Source of the DNA: Apostichopus japonicus
Lineage: Eukaryota > Echinodermata > Holothuroidea > Aspidochirotida > Stichopodidae
Assembly: GCF_037975245.1 (NCBI RefSeq)
Contig: NC_092566.1
Span: forward strand, 1,986,001 to 2,050,000
Reading direction: 5' to 3'
DNA: 64,000 bases
The notes beneath the pieces were generated by a model, which was not told the origin of the DNA, did no database searches, and worked only from the letters and a program-made list of their open reading frames with translations. Position 1 is the first letter of the stretch. Every line of letters begins with the position of its first letter. The position numbers and the translations under genes were made by a program. Shown here in pieces: positions 12,801 to 25,042 of the stretch.

Positions 12801-15800
12801 TTGAAAGTTTATCGATGTTGACTAAAGTGTATTCGTAAAGGACAGCACTAAATGTAAAGCAGCACACAATAAGATGCAAATTTACTATATCGATCTATCA
12901 GTGCAAATTGTCTTTGCGTTTCGGCGATTCTACAATGACCTGAATTAAACCTATCGGCATTTCATTCAAAACGTTTTATGAAATATTTTGTTCGTTATCA
13001 ATAACTTATGATCATACAAAAAATAGTACCAGTGAACAATGTCGTTGACAAAGCAGTAGTAGTACGATAGTAAGATGGCGGCGGTACAAATGTACAGCTT
13101 CCCGATGTTATCCAAACATCGTCCAGTGCAATGTCTCCTGTATCACTAGATCCACGGACACCTTCAAAGACAACCTAACAAATTAAAACGATTCATTGAT
13201 AAGTTAAATTTGAGAAAAAGATCCGGTAGTCTACAGGAAATAGATTTCCAACGAGTGTTTCATGTTTCGTTAGAGTCAAAATAACACAATGTTAACATAC
13301 ATATGTAATGGATGGATGTGTCAATATCATATTATTGCTGACAAAGTTAATATGAATGTTTTAAATGCTAATGATAGGAAAAGAAGTAAGGTAAATTCCC
13401 GTAATTGTTGCCTTACCTGGGTCGTCGAAGATACATCAAATTCTAATTGTGCCAAATGCCACCGGTCACCTTGCGAGCCATATGCTGACCATGAAGCGCT
13501 TCCTAGAGAGGAGGTCTCGAAATACACATGCAGAGAGCCCACAGTAGCCCCATGCATATGATAATAGAATTTCACACAATAGGTACCGTGTGTTACTAAC
13601 GACGGACTATGAAGGCGAGCGTGATATCCAGGTATGCCACCACTGACCTCCATGTAAACGTAGCAACCCACGGCTGTCAATTTAGAGAGGAGATGAAATA
13701 TGTGGGGTTACACCATCAGCCAAATTATTCCAATTTATGAAAACTTTTAACGATATGTACAAGCTGTGATCAATTGGTATAGATATGAGAAACGATCTGT
13801 CGATAACTTATGAAGAGATGAATTGTTCCTGAAATCATTGGGCATGAATGGATATCACTTACATGTTCCAAACGTATGATCCACTGAAGGTCCCGTACCA
13901 GACGAGGCCGTAGAGCCACTGTTCCTTGTCCAGTTAATATCGTCATCAGTTGCTTGAGTAAAGTGACAAAAGTCCGTTTCGAAATCACAATAGAAAGTTT
14001 CCTCCACTGGAAGTAAAATAAAGCAGTTAAATTATTTATCTATCAGCAACTTTGCGTTGCATTTGTTGTAATAAGCCTATAAGTGTGTGTTTGTTTCCAC
14101 AAATATTTGAATAGTGTAGATTTCTATTGCAGTAAATGTTCGTTGGCATGCATAATGGTTTCGGAAGGAACGGACGGAGTACAAATAATAATAATAATAC
14201 ATAATATTTATACAGCGCCAAACAAACTATGAATTAATTCTCGTAGCGCTTAACAAAATAATAGCAATTATAACATATATGCTTTGGTGAAGAGATACGT
14301 TTTGAGTGCTGATTTGAAACTGTTCACTGTATTGCGTATTTTTATATGTTCTGGAAGTGAGTTCCACAGGCACGGTTCACTGGATGTGAACGTTCTCAAG
14401 CCGTAAGTCTGTGTTTTTACTCTAGGGATGAGTAACATCAGTGATGAATTAGAGCGAAGTGAGCGTGTGGATGATGGTCGGAGCTGAGACAAGTTGGTGA
14501 GGTAGCACATATTTGGATTGGGAAATGTGAATCGACTATTTAACTTAAATATATAATCTATTGTGAATTCTTGTTGGGGATATTTTTGTCACTAGCGGTT
14601 TATGTATCTTTTATATATCAACGAAGCACCAATAATTGCTTACTGAGCATTGCTTGGGAAATATGTGAGGATGAAACTATATATTTACTAAAAGAAGGTG
14701 GAAGACAATTAGTGTAACAATCAATTGTATTCTTTCCAAATTGCCCTCGTCTGGGTTATCAGAATTTAAAGAGTCCTAGACACTTGAACGAAATCTTCAC
14801 CAATCATCAACATTTACAAGCCCCATTAACGTTAAAAGTATATAGTGTATTGGCTAATATTTTTTGCTAAAATTGATGTGTGTGAAGTCTGTTACACGTC
14901 CATATCCCCGACTTTCGCACACAGGCGACACATCACTTGATAGAGTTAGGCAGTACATCTTACAACTGAACTCATTACACTTTCCTTGTCATTCACCTTG
15001 CCTGTCATTCATATCAAAGTTGAAATTGCAACCCAACGTCTTCGAGATGGCCGCTGTTTCCGTTCCAATATGAGAATATGGGATATCCTAATTCGCGTGA
15101 CTCGATCAGACGAGTGTAAATTGATATATGTCTTCTAATCTGGTTGTTTGGTAACTTTCAAAACCATCCTGAAGAAATTCATTGTTACTCTACGAGAGGG
15201 TGTATTTAAGGGTTTATCGAAGTTAAAAAAAGCTTATTCCAAAAGGATAGCACTAAATGTACAAAAGCATCATACAATAAGATGCAACTTGACCATATAG
15301 ATCCATCAGTGCAAATTGTCTTTGCGTTTCGTCGATTTTACAATGACCTGAATTAAACCTATCGGCATTTCATTCAAATCGTTTTATGAAATATTTTGTT
15401 CGTTATCAATAACTTATGATCATACAAAAAATAGTACCAGTGAACAATGTCGTTGACAAAGCAGTAGTAGTACGATAGTAAGATGGCGGCGGTACAAATG
15501 TACAGCTTCCCGATGTTATCCAAACATCGTCCAGTGCAATGTCTCCTGTATCACTAGATCCACGGACACCTTCAAAGACAACCTAACAAATTAAAACGGT
15601 TCACTGATAAGTTAAATTTGAGAAAAAGACCCAGTAGTCTACAGGAAATAGATTTCCAACGAGTGTATCATGTTTCGTTAGAGTCAAAATAACACAATGT
15701 TAACATACATATGTAATGGATGGATGTGTCAATATCATATTATTGCTAAAAAGTTAATATGAATGTTTTTAATGCTAATGATAGGATAAGAAGTAAGGTA

Positions 15801-18423
15801 AATTCCCGTAATTGTTGCCTTACCTGGGTCGTCGAAGATACGTCAAATTCTATTTGTCCCAAATGCCATCGGTCACCTTGCGAGCCATATGCTGACCATG
15901 AAGCGCTTCCTAGAGAGGAAGTCTCGAAAAACACATGCAGAGAGCCTACTGTAGCCCCATACATATGATAATAGAACTTCACACAATAGGTACCTTGTGT
16001 TACTAACGAAGGACTATGGAGGCGAGCGTTATTTCCAGGTATGCCACCACTGACCTCCATGTAAACGTAGCAACCCAAGGCTGTCAATTTAAGAGAGGAG
16101 ATGAAATCTGTGGGGTTACACCATCAGCCAAATTGTTACAATTATGAAAACTTTTAACGATATTGTACAAACCGTGATCAATTGGTATAGATATGAGAAA
16201 CGATCTGTCGATTATTTCTAAAAAGATGAACGGTTCCCTGAAATCATTGGGCATGAATGGATATCACTTACATGTTCCAAACGTATGATCCACTGAAGGT
16301 CCCGTACCAGACGAGGCCGTAGAGCCACTGTTCCTTTTCCACTTCATATCGTCATCATTTGCTTGGGTGAACAGGCAAAAATCCATTTCGAAATCACAAT
16401 AGAGAGTTTCGTTTTCTTAAAATATAAAAAAGAAAATGAAAAGCCTTAAACATTTCAATTAATTCTCGTTCCGTTGAGATTGCTGGAACCTTCAAATCAT
16501 TTTAGTTTCCTCCATATTCTTTGTCAAGGAACAGGTGTGGAAACATTGTGTGTGTGGGATGTCCAACTACACCCCTCCCCTCCCTCAAAGTAGTCATTCA
16601 TCACAACCTGTCATGTAGACCTAATGCGTTGCCTAAATATGCCCACTATCACACCATCTTAACTCGCAAAAACCCTAGACTACCCATACAATCAGAGAGT
16701 CGCAAATCATGGATCCACCCATGAGGAACCATCTAATGTTTCATCCGTGTGAGGATAGTAGCTTATGCAGTGAAATGATCACGTTCTGCTTGTCGTTACA
16801 GAAATGTAATGGAATTTTTATTTCGTGGTTGATTAGCTATCTCCAGAGAAATGACTAATAACCCTAACGGTTGGTTACCTGCCAACATGACGTTATGTAA
16901 TTAACATATCATAATAGAAAAATACCGTTGAACAATGTTGAAAGATCTTCCGATGGCGTTGTTGCAGCGGCAGTGATTCCCAATGTTGCCCGACCATCTA
17001 AAAAAGAACAACATACAAAGTCTTCATTTTATAGAGGCCTCACGTGACATGTTTACGATGCACTAGAAAGTTTTCACGTTCGACTGGTGTTGAATATTAT
17101 GTATCCTAGGGTGCCCTGTTGTTGTTGTCATTTTTGTTTTGTTTTTCGTGTGGTTTTTATGCATTTGTTATAATTTAAAATATCATGGCTTCACATTAAC
17201 ATTATGACCTGTACTGAGGATCCGACGTCATAAACAACTTATAGCTATATAAAAGAGACATGATCCAAAAACTTTAGCATACTCAAAAAGCAGAATATCT
17301 TGAAAACCGCACTTACTATGGAAAGATAACTATAACTAAAGTTTGTATATTTCGTGGACGGTATCATAAAGTCATCCTTTAAGTGGGATGCAACAAAATC
17401 AACTAAATTGATATTTTCCTGACGACAATTATATTTGCATGAAAATGCTGCGTTAATAAATATGCTGAACTAAGATGGATTGATTTATCCTGCAAGTTCA
17501 TATTGATACCTACTGCTTCGCTTTTACTTACATCACATTGCTTACATAATTCTACAACCAATATAAGAACTGGGGGATGCGGAGTTCTGTTTGGTATTAA
17601 ATACTGTCACGAAAAGCAACCAGATGCAATAAAAGGGAAACAGAACAAATCATGAGTGTGTGAGGAAACCGCAGTAATGAGTACTTTTTTTCTTACAGTA
17701 ACCCGAGCACATTGTTCCGAGTACGTTTATGAGTAATCATAAAAAACTACGAGCACAGATAAGTGTACTCTAGTACGAGTACGGCCTATAGTTCTTCAAG
17801 CTCTGAAGCTTTTATGGAGTACGTTTGCTAACAGGAAGGCCTTCAGATGGTTAACTATCATGCATTGAAAGTTCAATTCAACTCACAAATCGAAAAAGTT
17901 ATGCGACTTCGATCTAAGCCACGAGACAACGATTAAAATCGCAAATTTAAACAAGTTGAAAAAAATGTATTTCTCTCTGGTAATGGAATAATGTCCCAAT
18001 ATATTATATACGATGTTTGGCTAATCTTTTGCATCGTACGTGTTGTTTCAATCAACAAATTTACAGATTTGCAATTGAGGTTTCATATGTTTTGATTTCG
18101 GAATACGTGTCTGTGGTGTTACTTCAAATAAAAAGGACTTCATAATCGTGAGAAAATACTGGTTTCTTCATCTCGTGAAATTGGTTCATTGTCCTTGAGT
18201 GTGTTTACAAATAAACATTGATATGCACAGAAATATAAGAAAAAGGATTTACTTAGCAACTGAATAATCCGTTTAGAGAATCAGAAACTTAAGTAACCTC
18301 GAAACGACTAGATTGTTGCGTTATACAAAAGGTGCCAAAAATGGATTGTGCTTGAAAACATCAACATAACTCACCTAGCAGACTCAGAATGGTCTGTATA
18401 CCAACAAGGAGGCGGAGAAGCAT
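6613..18423 (-). CDS. Gene B: MAM4 single-pass membrane protein, complete
   Basis: Fourteen coding exons join without a frame break (2,442 nt, 813 aa): 18423-18375, 16997-16926, 16415-16272, 16080-15824, 15582-15438, 14006-13863, 13673-13417, 13174-13030, 11599-11456, 11265-11009, 10762-10630, 10025-9879, 8510-8251, 7554-7464, then tail 6809-6613. Architecture: signal peptide, 24-residue linker, four MAM domains, one transmembrane helix, short basic tail ending in SSV. MAM domains mediate homophilic or heterophilic surface binding in receptor tyrosine phosphatases, meprins and neuropilins. This gene contains only that module and no enzyme domain. An adhesion or recognition receptor is the inferred role. 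MAM1-3 form a recent tandem triplication, so copy number may vary between individuals or be misassembled. Confidence 0.85.
7464..10025 (-). CDS. Gene B: MAM domain 4 (3 exons)
   Basis: Exons are 10025-9879 (N: LDCDFEIDFCGYTQ), 8510-8251 (middle: [31 protein letters not shown]) and 7554-7464 ([21 protein letters not shown]). The middle exon is 260 nt rather than 257. Unlike MAM1-3, this domain has a short C exon with no long linker and is clearly diverged from the other three, so it predates the triplication. Its introns (7555-8250 and 8511-9878) hold nothing recognisable beyond poly-G tracts. Confidence 0.88.
10630..11599 (-). CDS. Gene B: MAM domain 3 (3 exons, repeat unit)
   Basis: Exons are 11599-11456 (N: YCDFEADFCHFTQ), 11265-11009 (middle: CVKFYYHMYGATVGSLHVY) and 10762-10630 ([21 protein letters not shown]). 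The C exon adds a linker after the SGSC motif and leaves at ATA|gtatac in phase 1. That linker (AFVTAPPEGSS) differs from the Tyr/Thr-rich one in MAM1 and MAM2, and the exon is 12 nt shorter, although the surrounding DNA is nearly identical. Confidence 0.88.
11785..12130 (-). mobile_element. 3' end of a CR1/L2-like LINE (copy in unit 3)
   Basis: The minus strand encodes the C-terminal end of a non-LTR retrotransposon ORF2, recognised by PSSTRSLRSNSSLMLLIPR, TYGLRTFTSS and PCLWNSLPEHIKICNTVNSF, then FKSALKTYLF and stop. It is followed by AAGCGCTACGAG, a GGCGCTATATAAA segment and an ATT-type 3' tail, as in CR1/L2-clade elements. The element is 5'-truncated and inactive. It sits in the intron between MAM3 and MAM2 and was copied along with the MAM unit. 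Confidence 0.7.
13030..14006 (-). CDS. Gene B: MAM domain 2 (3 exons, repeat unit)
   Basis: Exons are 14006-13863, 13673-13417 and 13174-13030. All three are nearly identical to those of MAM1 and MAM3. The C exon continues into a Pro/Tyr/Thr-rich linker (FVPPPSYYRTTTALSTTLFT) and leaves at CTG|gtacta in phase 1. Confidence 0.88.
14188..14530 (-). mobile_element. 3' end of a CR1/L2-like LINE (copy in unit 2)
   Basis: This is a near-identical sister of the LINE fragment at 11785-12130, differing by only two residues across the 80-residue ORF2 tail. It occupies the same position relative to the MAM exons, so it was amplified by the tandem duplication and not by a second insertion. The intron upstream of MAM1 (16416-16925) has no copy. 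Confidence 0.7.
15438..16415 (-). CDS. Gene B: MAM domain 1 (3 exons, repeat unit)
   Basis: Exons are 16415-16272 (N: YCDFEMDFCLFTQ), 16080-15824 and 15582-15438. The acceptor region of the N exon (tattttaag|AAAACG) differs from the cttccag|TGGAGG of MAM2 and MAM3. This marks the edge of the duplicated unit, and the sequence upstream is unique. Confidence 0.88.
16926..16997 (-). CDS. Gene B linker exon
   Basis: A 72-nt class 1-1 exon (acceptor cttttttag, donor G|gtattt) encodes an Ala/Thr/Ser-rich linker: GRATLGITAAATTPSEDLST then LFN. It connects the signal peptide exon to MAM1 in frame. It resembles the end of the MAM2/MAM3 C exons (TTALSTTLFT), suggesting a shared linker origin. Confidence 0.65.
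18375..18423 (-). CDS. Gene B first coding exon: signal peptide
   Basis: ATG (18423-18421) opens MLLRLLVGIQTILSLL, a short basic-hydrophobic signal peptide, and the exon leaves in phase 1 at CTAG|gtgagt. An in-frame TGA lies one codon before the ATG, which fixes the start. Phase and length (49 nt) match the signal exon of gene C exactly. The intron to the linker exon (16998-18374) contains nothing I recognise. Confidence 0.75.
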
Positions 18424-19392
18424 TTTTCAGCCGAATTAACTTCTAGTTTGTTTTTAGGAAGAGAGGATGGCAGTAACTGTTGCATGAGGAAGCTTCAATG
18501 AACATTTAAAAACAGCAAGGCTAAATGTAACACTTACGATACGGCTATGACTATCAAAAAACATGTATTGATAAACTCCCGTATGTAAAGTTCAACTTAT
18601 AATAGTCACAAGTCACAGGGATACTTGTCTTATTTTATTGCCAAAATACTAGATTTTATTGTGAAATGCGTTACAGTATCATGGTTCCTTGTTTATTTTA
18701 TCTTCGTCGACGATGTTTGGCAATCCTATCGGGTTGGCAATACATTTTGTATCTATGCTTGTTTATGATAACGTTACCTGATTTTAAGATTTAAAGGTTA
18801 ACTGATTTCGATATTTGGAAGAACAGGAACGATGTCTCATGTGAGATTTGTCATGTCACGTCCAATTTTCTATAGTATGAAGTGATCCGCGTTATCAGGA
18901 TTGAAACCTATGTGATTTTCTTTCAGAAAGGATCATGGTTCTGTAAAGAAGATCAAAAATTAATCTTGAAACTATATGCTAGTAAAAGATATTAAAGAGC
19001 ACCTATAGTTCTTGTTCCGAGCTTATCACACAGTAGGAATACAACATACGGGTCTACAAGATCATGAATATGCAAATGATGGGAAAACGGCGAATGAATT
19101 AAACAACTGTAAACTAACGAATATTTCCTTGGCGATGAAGAGTTGCATTCAAGTAGCTGATAAAATCATTAACGAGGGGGCGTGAGTATAATTTGTGAGT
19201 GTGTGTGAAGAGAAGAGGTAGTTCAAGGATCATCTTGATAACTCTCCAACGCATTACTCCCCCCCCCCCCCGTGCCACCTCACCCGACCGCATGTGCCCT
19301 TCTCAACTTTGTCTTCTTTATTCCGGGGCAGATTCCTGTTACAGGGTTTGGCTCTGATTTTCCTCTCACGTGGAAGCTCGTATGCATTAATT

Positions 19393-19859
19393 TAGGGATG
19401 CACCGGATCTAAATTTTTGGATCCGGCCGGAACCGGATTTTGCCGGATAGTACATGAAATCCGGCCGGATAAAATCCGGCCGGAACCGGATTTTTTCATT
19501 ACACAAAAGAAAATCATTAATAAGAAGTAGAAGTATGAAACAAGGAGTATTATTTTGGTTGATCTTTAGAAACAGTGGGTCAGACCATTTGGTCAGACCA
19601 TTGAGAAAATTAAATTAAACAAGTTAAACCTAATTTTTCCTTACTTTGAATGTTTTAATTATTTTTTGGAAATAGTTTACATTGATTTAAGTTAATACCA
19701 ACACCTTTTTAAGGAATAATTCAGGCCAGATTTTGAAAAAGATCCAGCCAGATTTTGAAAAAGATCCGGCCGGATTTTGAAAAATATCCGGCCGCAACCG
19801 GAACCGGCTCACTATCCGGCCGGATAGTCCGGCCGGAACGGATATCCGGTGCATCCCTA
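19393..19859. mobile_element. hAT-like MITE, 467 bp, with 8-bp target duplication
   Basis: The element begins TAGGGATGCACCGGAT and ends with its near inverse, ATCCGGTGCATCCCTA. It is flanked on both sides by CATTAATT (19385-19392 and 19860-19867), a perfect 8-bp target site duplication as expected of hAT transposases. The interior has many CCGGCCGGA/TCCGGCCGG palindromic motifs near both ends and no coding capacity, so it is non-autonomous. Confidence 0.9.
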
Positions 19860-21239
19860 CATTAATTTGTAATACCTAGTGTAATAAGCACATTATGTTC
19901 TCTTATAATAATCCAAAGGTTTGCTTGTTAGAAGGTTAAATTAAAATAGCATTATTTGAAAATTCTTTTAAATAAGGTGTATTTCTCGTCTCCGCTGTCT
20001 CTGCCGCTGAAATGTCTGTCAGTGGACTACAGGATGTGTTCATATACGTGAGTCTGTCTTCGAAGTGTATGATTTGTAAGAGTCCAGTCCAGTCTCACCA
20101 TGCGTAACTGAGTCAGGGATATTTATTGAACCTTTTCTGGATTACCTAGTTATCCTTAAACAGCCTCATATTCCTAACATTTTCGTAATAACAAAATGTG
20201 TCTGTACTGAAATATTTCGTTTTCGTTTTGTAGCGAGAGAACGGAGTGGTTTAACTGTGTACACTTTGTTCAAGAAAGATTTTGATTTTTTTATATTTTA
20301 TTTTAGGCTGCTGAACTTGGGAGTTTACTTATATATGGTGTGAAGCATACTTCATATTTGATGCATTATTCTTTCATTATCAGACAGCCAACATGTCAGA
20401 CTTTACTGTCTTTGTATATTTAGGTAAACAAGCTGAGAGTATTTATTGTTTTGCGAGAAACCACTTCACCTTTGGTTTACGTATATCAAAAGTATTTGAC
20501 TAAGTCACCAGCATAAAATAGTATCTTATGGGGGAAAACAACTAAACATTGACATGAATTTCTTACATGCTGATATTGCGGCTCAACAAACAGCAGGAAG
20601 TTATGAAAATGGGGTAGAGCGCTCTTCTCTTTCAGTATATGTCATATCTAATTATGTTCTTCTTCGTTCCCATTTAAAGAAAATGCCATGATCTTTATTT
20701 CCATTAAGTCTTATGATATTTAAAATGAAACTTGAAGTTACCGGGAACCCCACTTTAAAGTTGCGGAAAATCCATATTTGAGCTTTGAGAATCCGTACAA
20801 GCATCCTGAAAGAGATTTCAGAAATTACACTTTTTTCTTGAATATTTTGTAAGGCAAAACCTTATCATGTTTTCAAATATTGGCCAAATCTATCAAGAAA
20901 TGGTAACATGTTACATTTCGTTGGTTAAAAATGATATTTAGAGCAAGCATTCCTTCTGTAGTCGATACAATAAAATTGCTCCTATACAATCAGCAAATAT
21001 GTAAGATTCCTTCTGCACAGGAATAACACCAAAGCCACGCCCATTATCACTATAACACAACTCAATATACATTTCAGAGAAGCTGCAAAGTTGGCGAGTG
21101 CATCATTTGTAGCCTCTTCATGCAATCGTTTCTTGACTCTCAGAAAAAAAGCAAACTAACGATCGGCGTTAAAAACGTTTTTTGTTACCTATTAATGACG
21201 AATAGTTCTAATGTGGTCATAATGCTGACCCTGCTGATT

Positions 21240-21707
<468 letters not shown>

Positions 21708-22410
21708 TAATAGTAACTACAAAATTCCCACGACTGGTTCAGGTATTGACCTGAATCCTTATGGGAGGAGCTGATATGAATGAAGTACTTTGGGTTGGAT
21801 TATTGAATTCAACTCCCAGCAGTCTTGATTTGTGCATTCTACTGTGAGTCATTAGTTTCATGATTCATCCTATGGAAAGTTATCGAATGTTTGTCTGCAC
21901 AGTGAATTACTCTAACATTTCGGTACTATTGCCTTAATCAGCCGGGTGTTCACTTCTTGAGTTGTATGTACACTTCGCTATAACCATACTTTCACTTACA
22001 AATAATATCTCCCTACTAGTATAGTTGTAATGTCTTACCTGATTCTGTCATAGAGAAAACAGAAGAGGAAAATTATGTTTTGGGAGCAAACCTTATGGAA
22101 GTGTACTTGATTTATGTAACAAATATATTGTTAAAGTAATCAATAGACTTTCGAGTATGTTTTGTTATTAAAAACAATAAACGTGTATAGGCAAGGTGAC
22201 AGACGTACATGGACCAGCCCTTGTCAGCTGGGATAGCCTAGATCCTAAATGGTGAACAACTCCTGGGCAGTGAAAAGCTAAACTCTTTCTTTTTGATTGC
22301 GGGCCGGACATTGGTAAATGGAACAAAATATAGTTTTCGTATGTATATATATATATATATAAATGAAAACGTAATGAGAAGGAAAATCCAGAACAGTGAA
22401 AAAACTTCCA

Positions 22411-22482
22411 GCCTCCACCGGGATTCGAACCCGGGCCTCCCGCTTTGTACGCGGACACCCTAACCAACTAGGCCATGGACGC
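22411..22482 (-). tRNA. tRNA-like sequence (anticodon ACA), probably a SINE head
   Basis: The minus strand folds as a full cloverleaf. There is a 7-bp acceptor stem with one G-G mismatch at pair 3-70, a D-stem GCCT/GGGT, an anticodon stem TCCGC/GCGGG with loop GTACAAA, and a perfect T arm CCGGG-TTCGAAT-CCCGG. The anticodon would be ACA (Cys, UGU), which is unusual, and position 73 is U. A tRNA-unrelated body follows (GGAAGTTTTTTCACTGTTCT...) and then an AT repeat. This is the layout of a tRNA-derived SINE, which I favour over a working tRNA gene. Confidence 0.5.
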
Positions 22483-23220
22483 TGATTGTATGTCGAGAGG
22501 TTCGAAACCGGTAAGGAAGGTCGTAATCTCACTGCAGGCGCCTGACACCTGTATCGAACAATACTACTTCTGTTTTTGGTGACATATTTTGCCTTACTCT
22601 AGAGATCAAACATGATGCTAACCAACTCGAAAATCATTTGTGATTCCTAAAGCCGGATCTCGAAAGAGATACTTTGAACAGACTTTATGTTAATGGAATG
22701 GAGGTAAACGACAAAGGCAAATGAATATATGTAAATGAAAACGTAAACATATATATATATATATGAACGGCTAATAACTGACAAAGTTGGAGAAGGAATA
22801 ACGTTGTAACCAAATATCTATTTTAAATATTATATCAAAAGGCAATGCAGGCTATGCTCATAGCCATATGTGTCATATTGATCTGAATCTTGCAAAGTTG
22901 CAATTCCAAAAGCAAACTGGATGCAATCGTCTTATTTAAATGTGGCAAATAAAATCAGTTTTACAATTTATATCCTCGATAATGGAATGACAAAGACGGG
23001 GGTTTGTCCAATGTTTTTCCTCTTTATTATTTGATTTGTCTATAATATCTATATGTTACATATTCTGTACAGTGTAGGTACGTATCATTTTTTAAAGGTC
23101 ACCGCTATTTTAACCCAAATATGCTACAACTTTCAGAGAACATTTTATTGCTTTCCCTATCACAGTAACACTCATAAATGGCTGGGAATACGAATATCAA
23201 CGCCTCCAGATCTTCTACGG

Positions 23221-23767
23221 CAGTGGTTTTCAACCTTGGGCTCGCGGGCCCATTTGGGCCCGCGAAGCCGATTTTGTGGGCTCGCGAGCATTGCCCCAGT
23301 AATGATTAAATATTGTGACATTTTTGGGGGCTGGTGGCGAAGGCACATGATGATGTTTCTTAGGAAGCCTCTTCGATGAAACCTTGTACAACGGGTAAAA
23401 TTTACTCAACCCTAACCCTATAAGACTAGTATAAGAGAATTCGGTGACACCCACCAACCACTGCACACTACGTATTTACCAAGGTTATGATGTGTGGAAG
23501 CCTTGCTTTGTACCATTGCCTTGTACCATTGAGGGTTGCAAGAAATCTTTGAGATAGGCTCTAATTGGGCAGTACCTGTCATCTGATCACGGAGGAACAT
23601 ACATAGCTTTGATTGAGTCCCCGGGTCACTTGTGTCAAGAATACACTAATAAACGCTGTGAAATTGATTTTACGAAGTTGATAACTTTGCAGGGTAGGGT
23701 ATGGGCTCGCGAGGACGGCTCGGAAGACAAATTGGGCTCGTGATCGAAAAAAGGTTGAAAACCAAGG
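23221..23767. mobile_element. hAT-like MITE, 547 bp, with 8-bp target duplication
   Basis: The left end is CAGTGGTTTTCAACC, the classic hAT/Charlie-type terminus. The right end is GGTTGAAAACCAAGG, its imperfect inverse. Perfect 8-bp duplications TTCTACGG flank it (23213-23220 and 23768-23775). It has internal GGGCTCGCG motifs and no transposase. It is unrelated in sequence to the MITE at 19393. Confidence 0.9.
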
Positions 23768-25036
23768 TTCTACGGCAATGTTTAACGTGTTAAGATTCAG
23801 GGCCAATAATGATGACGTATGTATTTCGATCTAGCAATGTTTAGAAAGAAATAAAGTCCGTATAAGTTGCGACCAGAAAATGCAGAACAATTTTAGGTTA
23901 TTATAGTAGGAAGTTTAAGGTTTACTTTCACGTAGGAACAGAACAGGAACAAAAATAATAATTGAAAGGGATATAGAGATTTCGGCTCAGCCTATTAAAA
24001 GATATATAGGTGGTTAAATAGCTACGCCAGGAGTGGAAACATTGAAATCAATTATTTCAAATTTCCAACATTGTTTTCTAATAATATTTGAAAAGTTGCC
24101 GGTTTTTTGTTTGTTTTTTGTGTGTAATATAATGTTTAAGCCTTTCTGAGGAGAAAGAGGGGAGGGGATGTTGGGTGTGAAGTGAAGGTGGGCTTAAATA
24201 ACATCTTTACTTTAAATTTTGTTACTCGCCTGTGTAATTATTTAGCCAGTACCTCTGGCGCGCTTCCCCCAAGTTACCCCTTCCTCTCGACATGTAGTAT
24301 CACATGTTTTCATGTGACAAACGTAATTCTCCACCAGGACGTTATAAGAACAGCTGTATACGAACGCTACCTACCAGATGAGGTGGGTCAGTCAAACTGT
24401 GATAAAGGTTACAGAAGATATACGGTTACGTTAACCTAACGTAGTCTTGGGCAAGTCGTTTGTTATAATCTTTTACTCCAGTGCAAACTCCAGGCCTACA
24501 TGCCTCAGAGTCCGTTTCCCCACCACCTTCACATTCTAGTACAAGAATGATGTTTAAGCCCGGATTGCCCTTAATGACCTAATCGTTGTTCGATAAAGTG
24601 TAGTACGTTTATTTAGTGAAGTATCCTTATCGTGCTTTTCCTAACTGACGAATGATAATCAAATCACGACTAGTACAGGAAAAATGAAGCAAACATCATA
24701 ATTGTCTCATCTATAAGATTGCCAAAGCGATAAGACAGAAAGCCGAAGAGATAAGGGGTCCTTCATGTTGAGAGATGTTTGGATTAAAAGGTCATGTCAG
24801 GAACAGTCATTTTGAAATCTCTCAGGTTACATATTTCTGTGATATTTTCATAGTGTAAGTAAATCAAATGTCCCTGTACTAAACGTAATGCAGGTCTATG
24901 TTATAGGTTATGATAAAAACCGAATCCGGAACGTCAATATTAGCTACATTTGAAAGTACTATTTCCACCAAGGTAAATGAATCATGAAATGAATAACGGA
25001 AATATAAGCACAAATCTGGTGATCTACGCTCTGTGA

Positions 25037-25042
25037 TTTATT
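25037..25042 (-). terminator. Candidate poly(A) signal of gene C
   Basis: TTTATT on the plus strand reads AATAAA on the minus strand, about 540 bases past the gene C stop codon. Motif match only. Confidence 0.2.

Larger units (their letters stand above)
10630..16415. repeat. Tandem triplication of a MAM unit, about 2.4-kb period
   Basis: The three MAM C exons start at 10630, 13030 and 15438, so the periods are 2,400 and 2,408 bases. Exons and introns both align almost base for base, including the LINE tail in the first two inter-domain introns. High identity in introns as well as exons points to recent duplication or ongoing gene conversion, not only selection on protein. Confidence 0.9.

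Noticed and set aside
12461-12804. Plus-strand frames repeated at 14864-15073
   Set aside because: They recur only because the intron is duplicated. Neither has a known domain, and the second differs in frame and length.
10630-16415. Triplicated MAM units as three separate genes
   Set aside because: There is only one signal peptide exon and one transmembrane exon, and all junctions are in phase, so a single gene is simpler.
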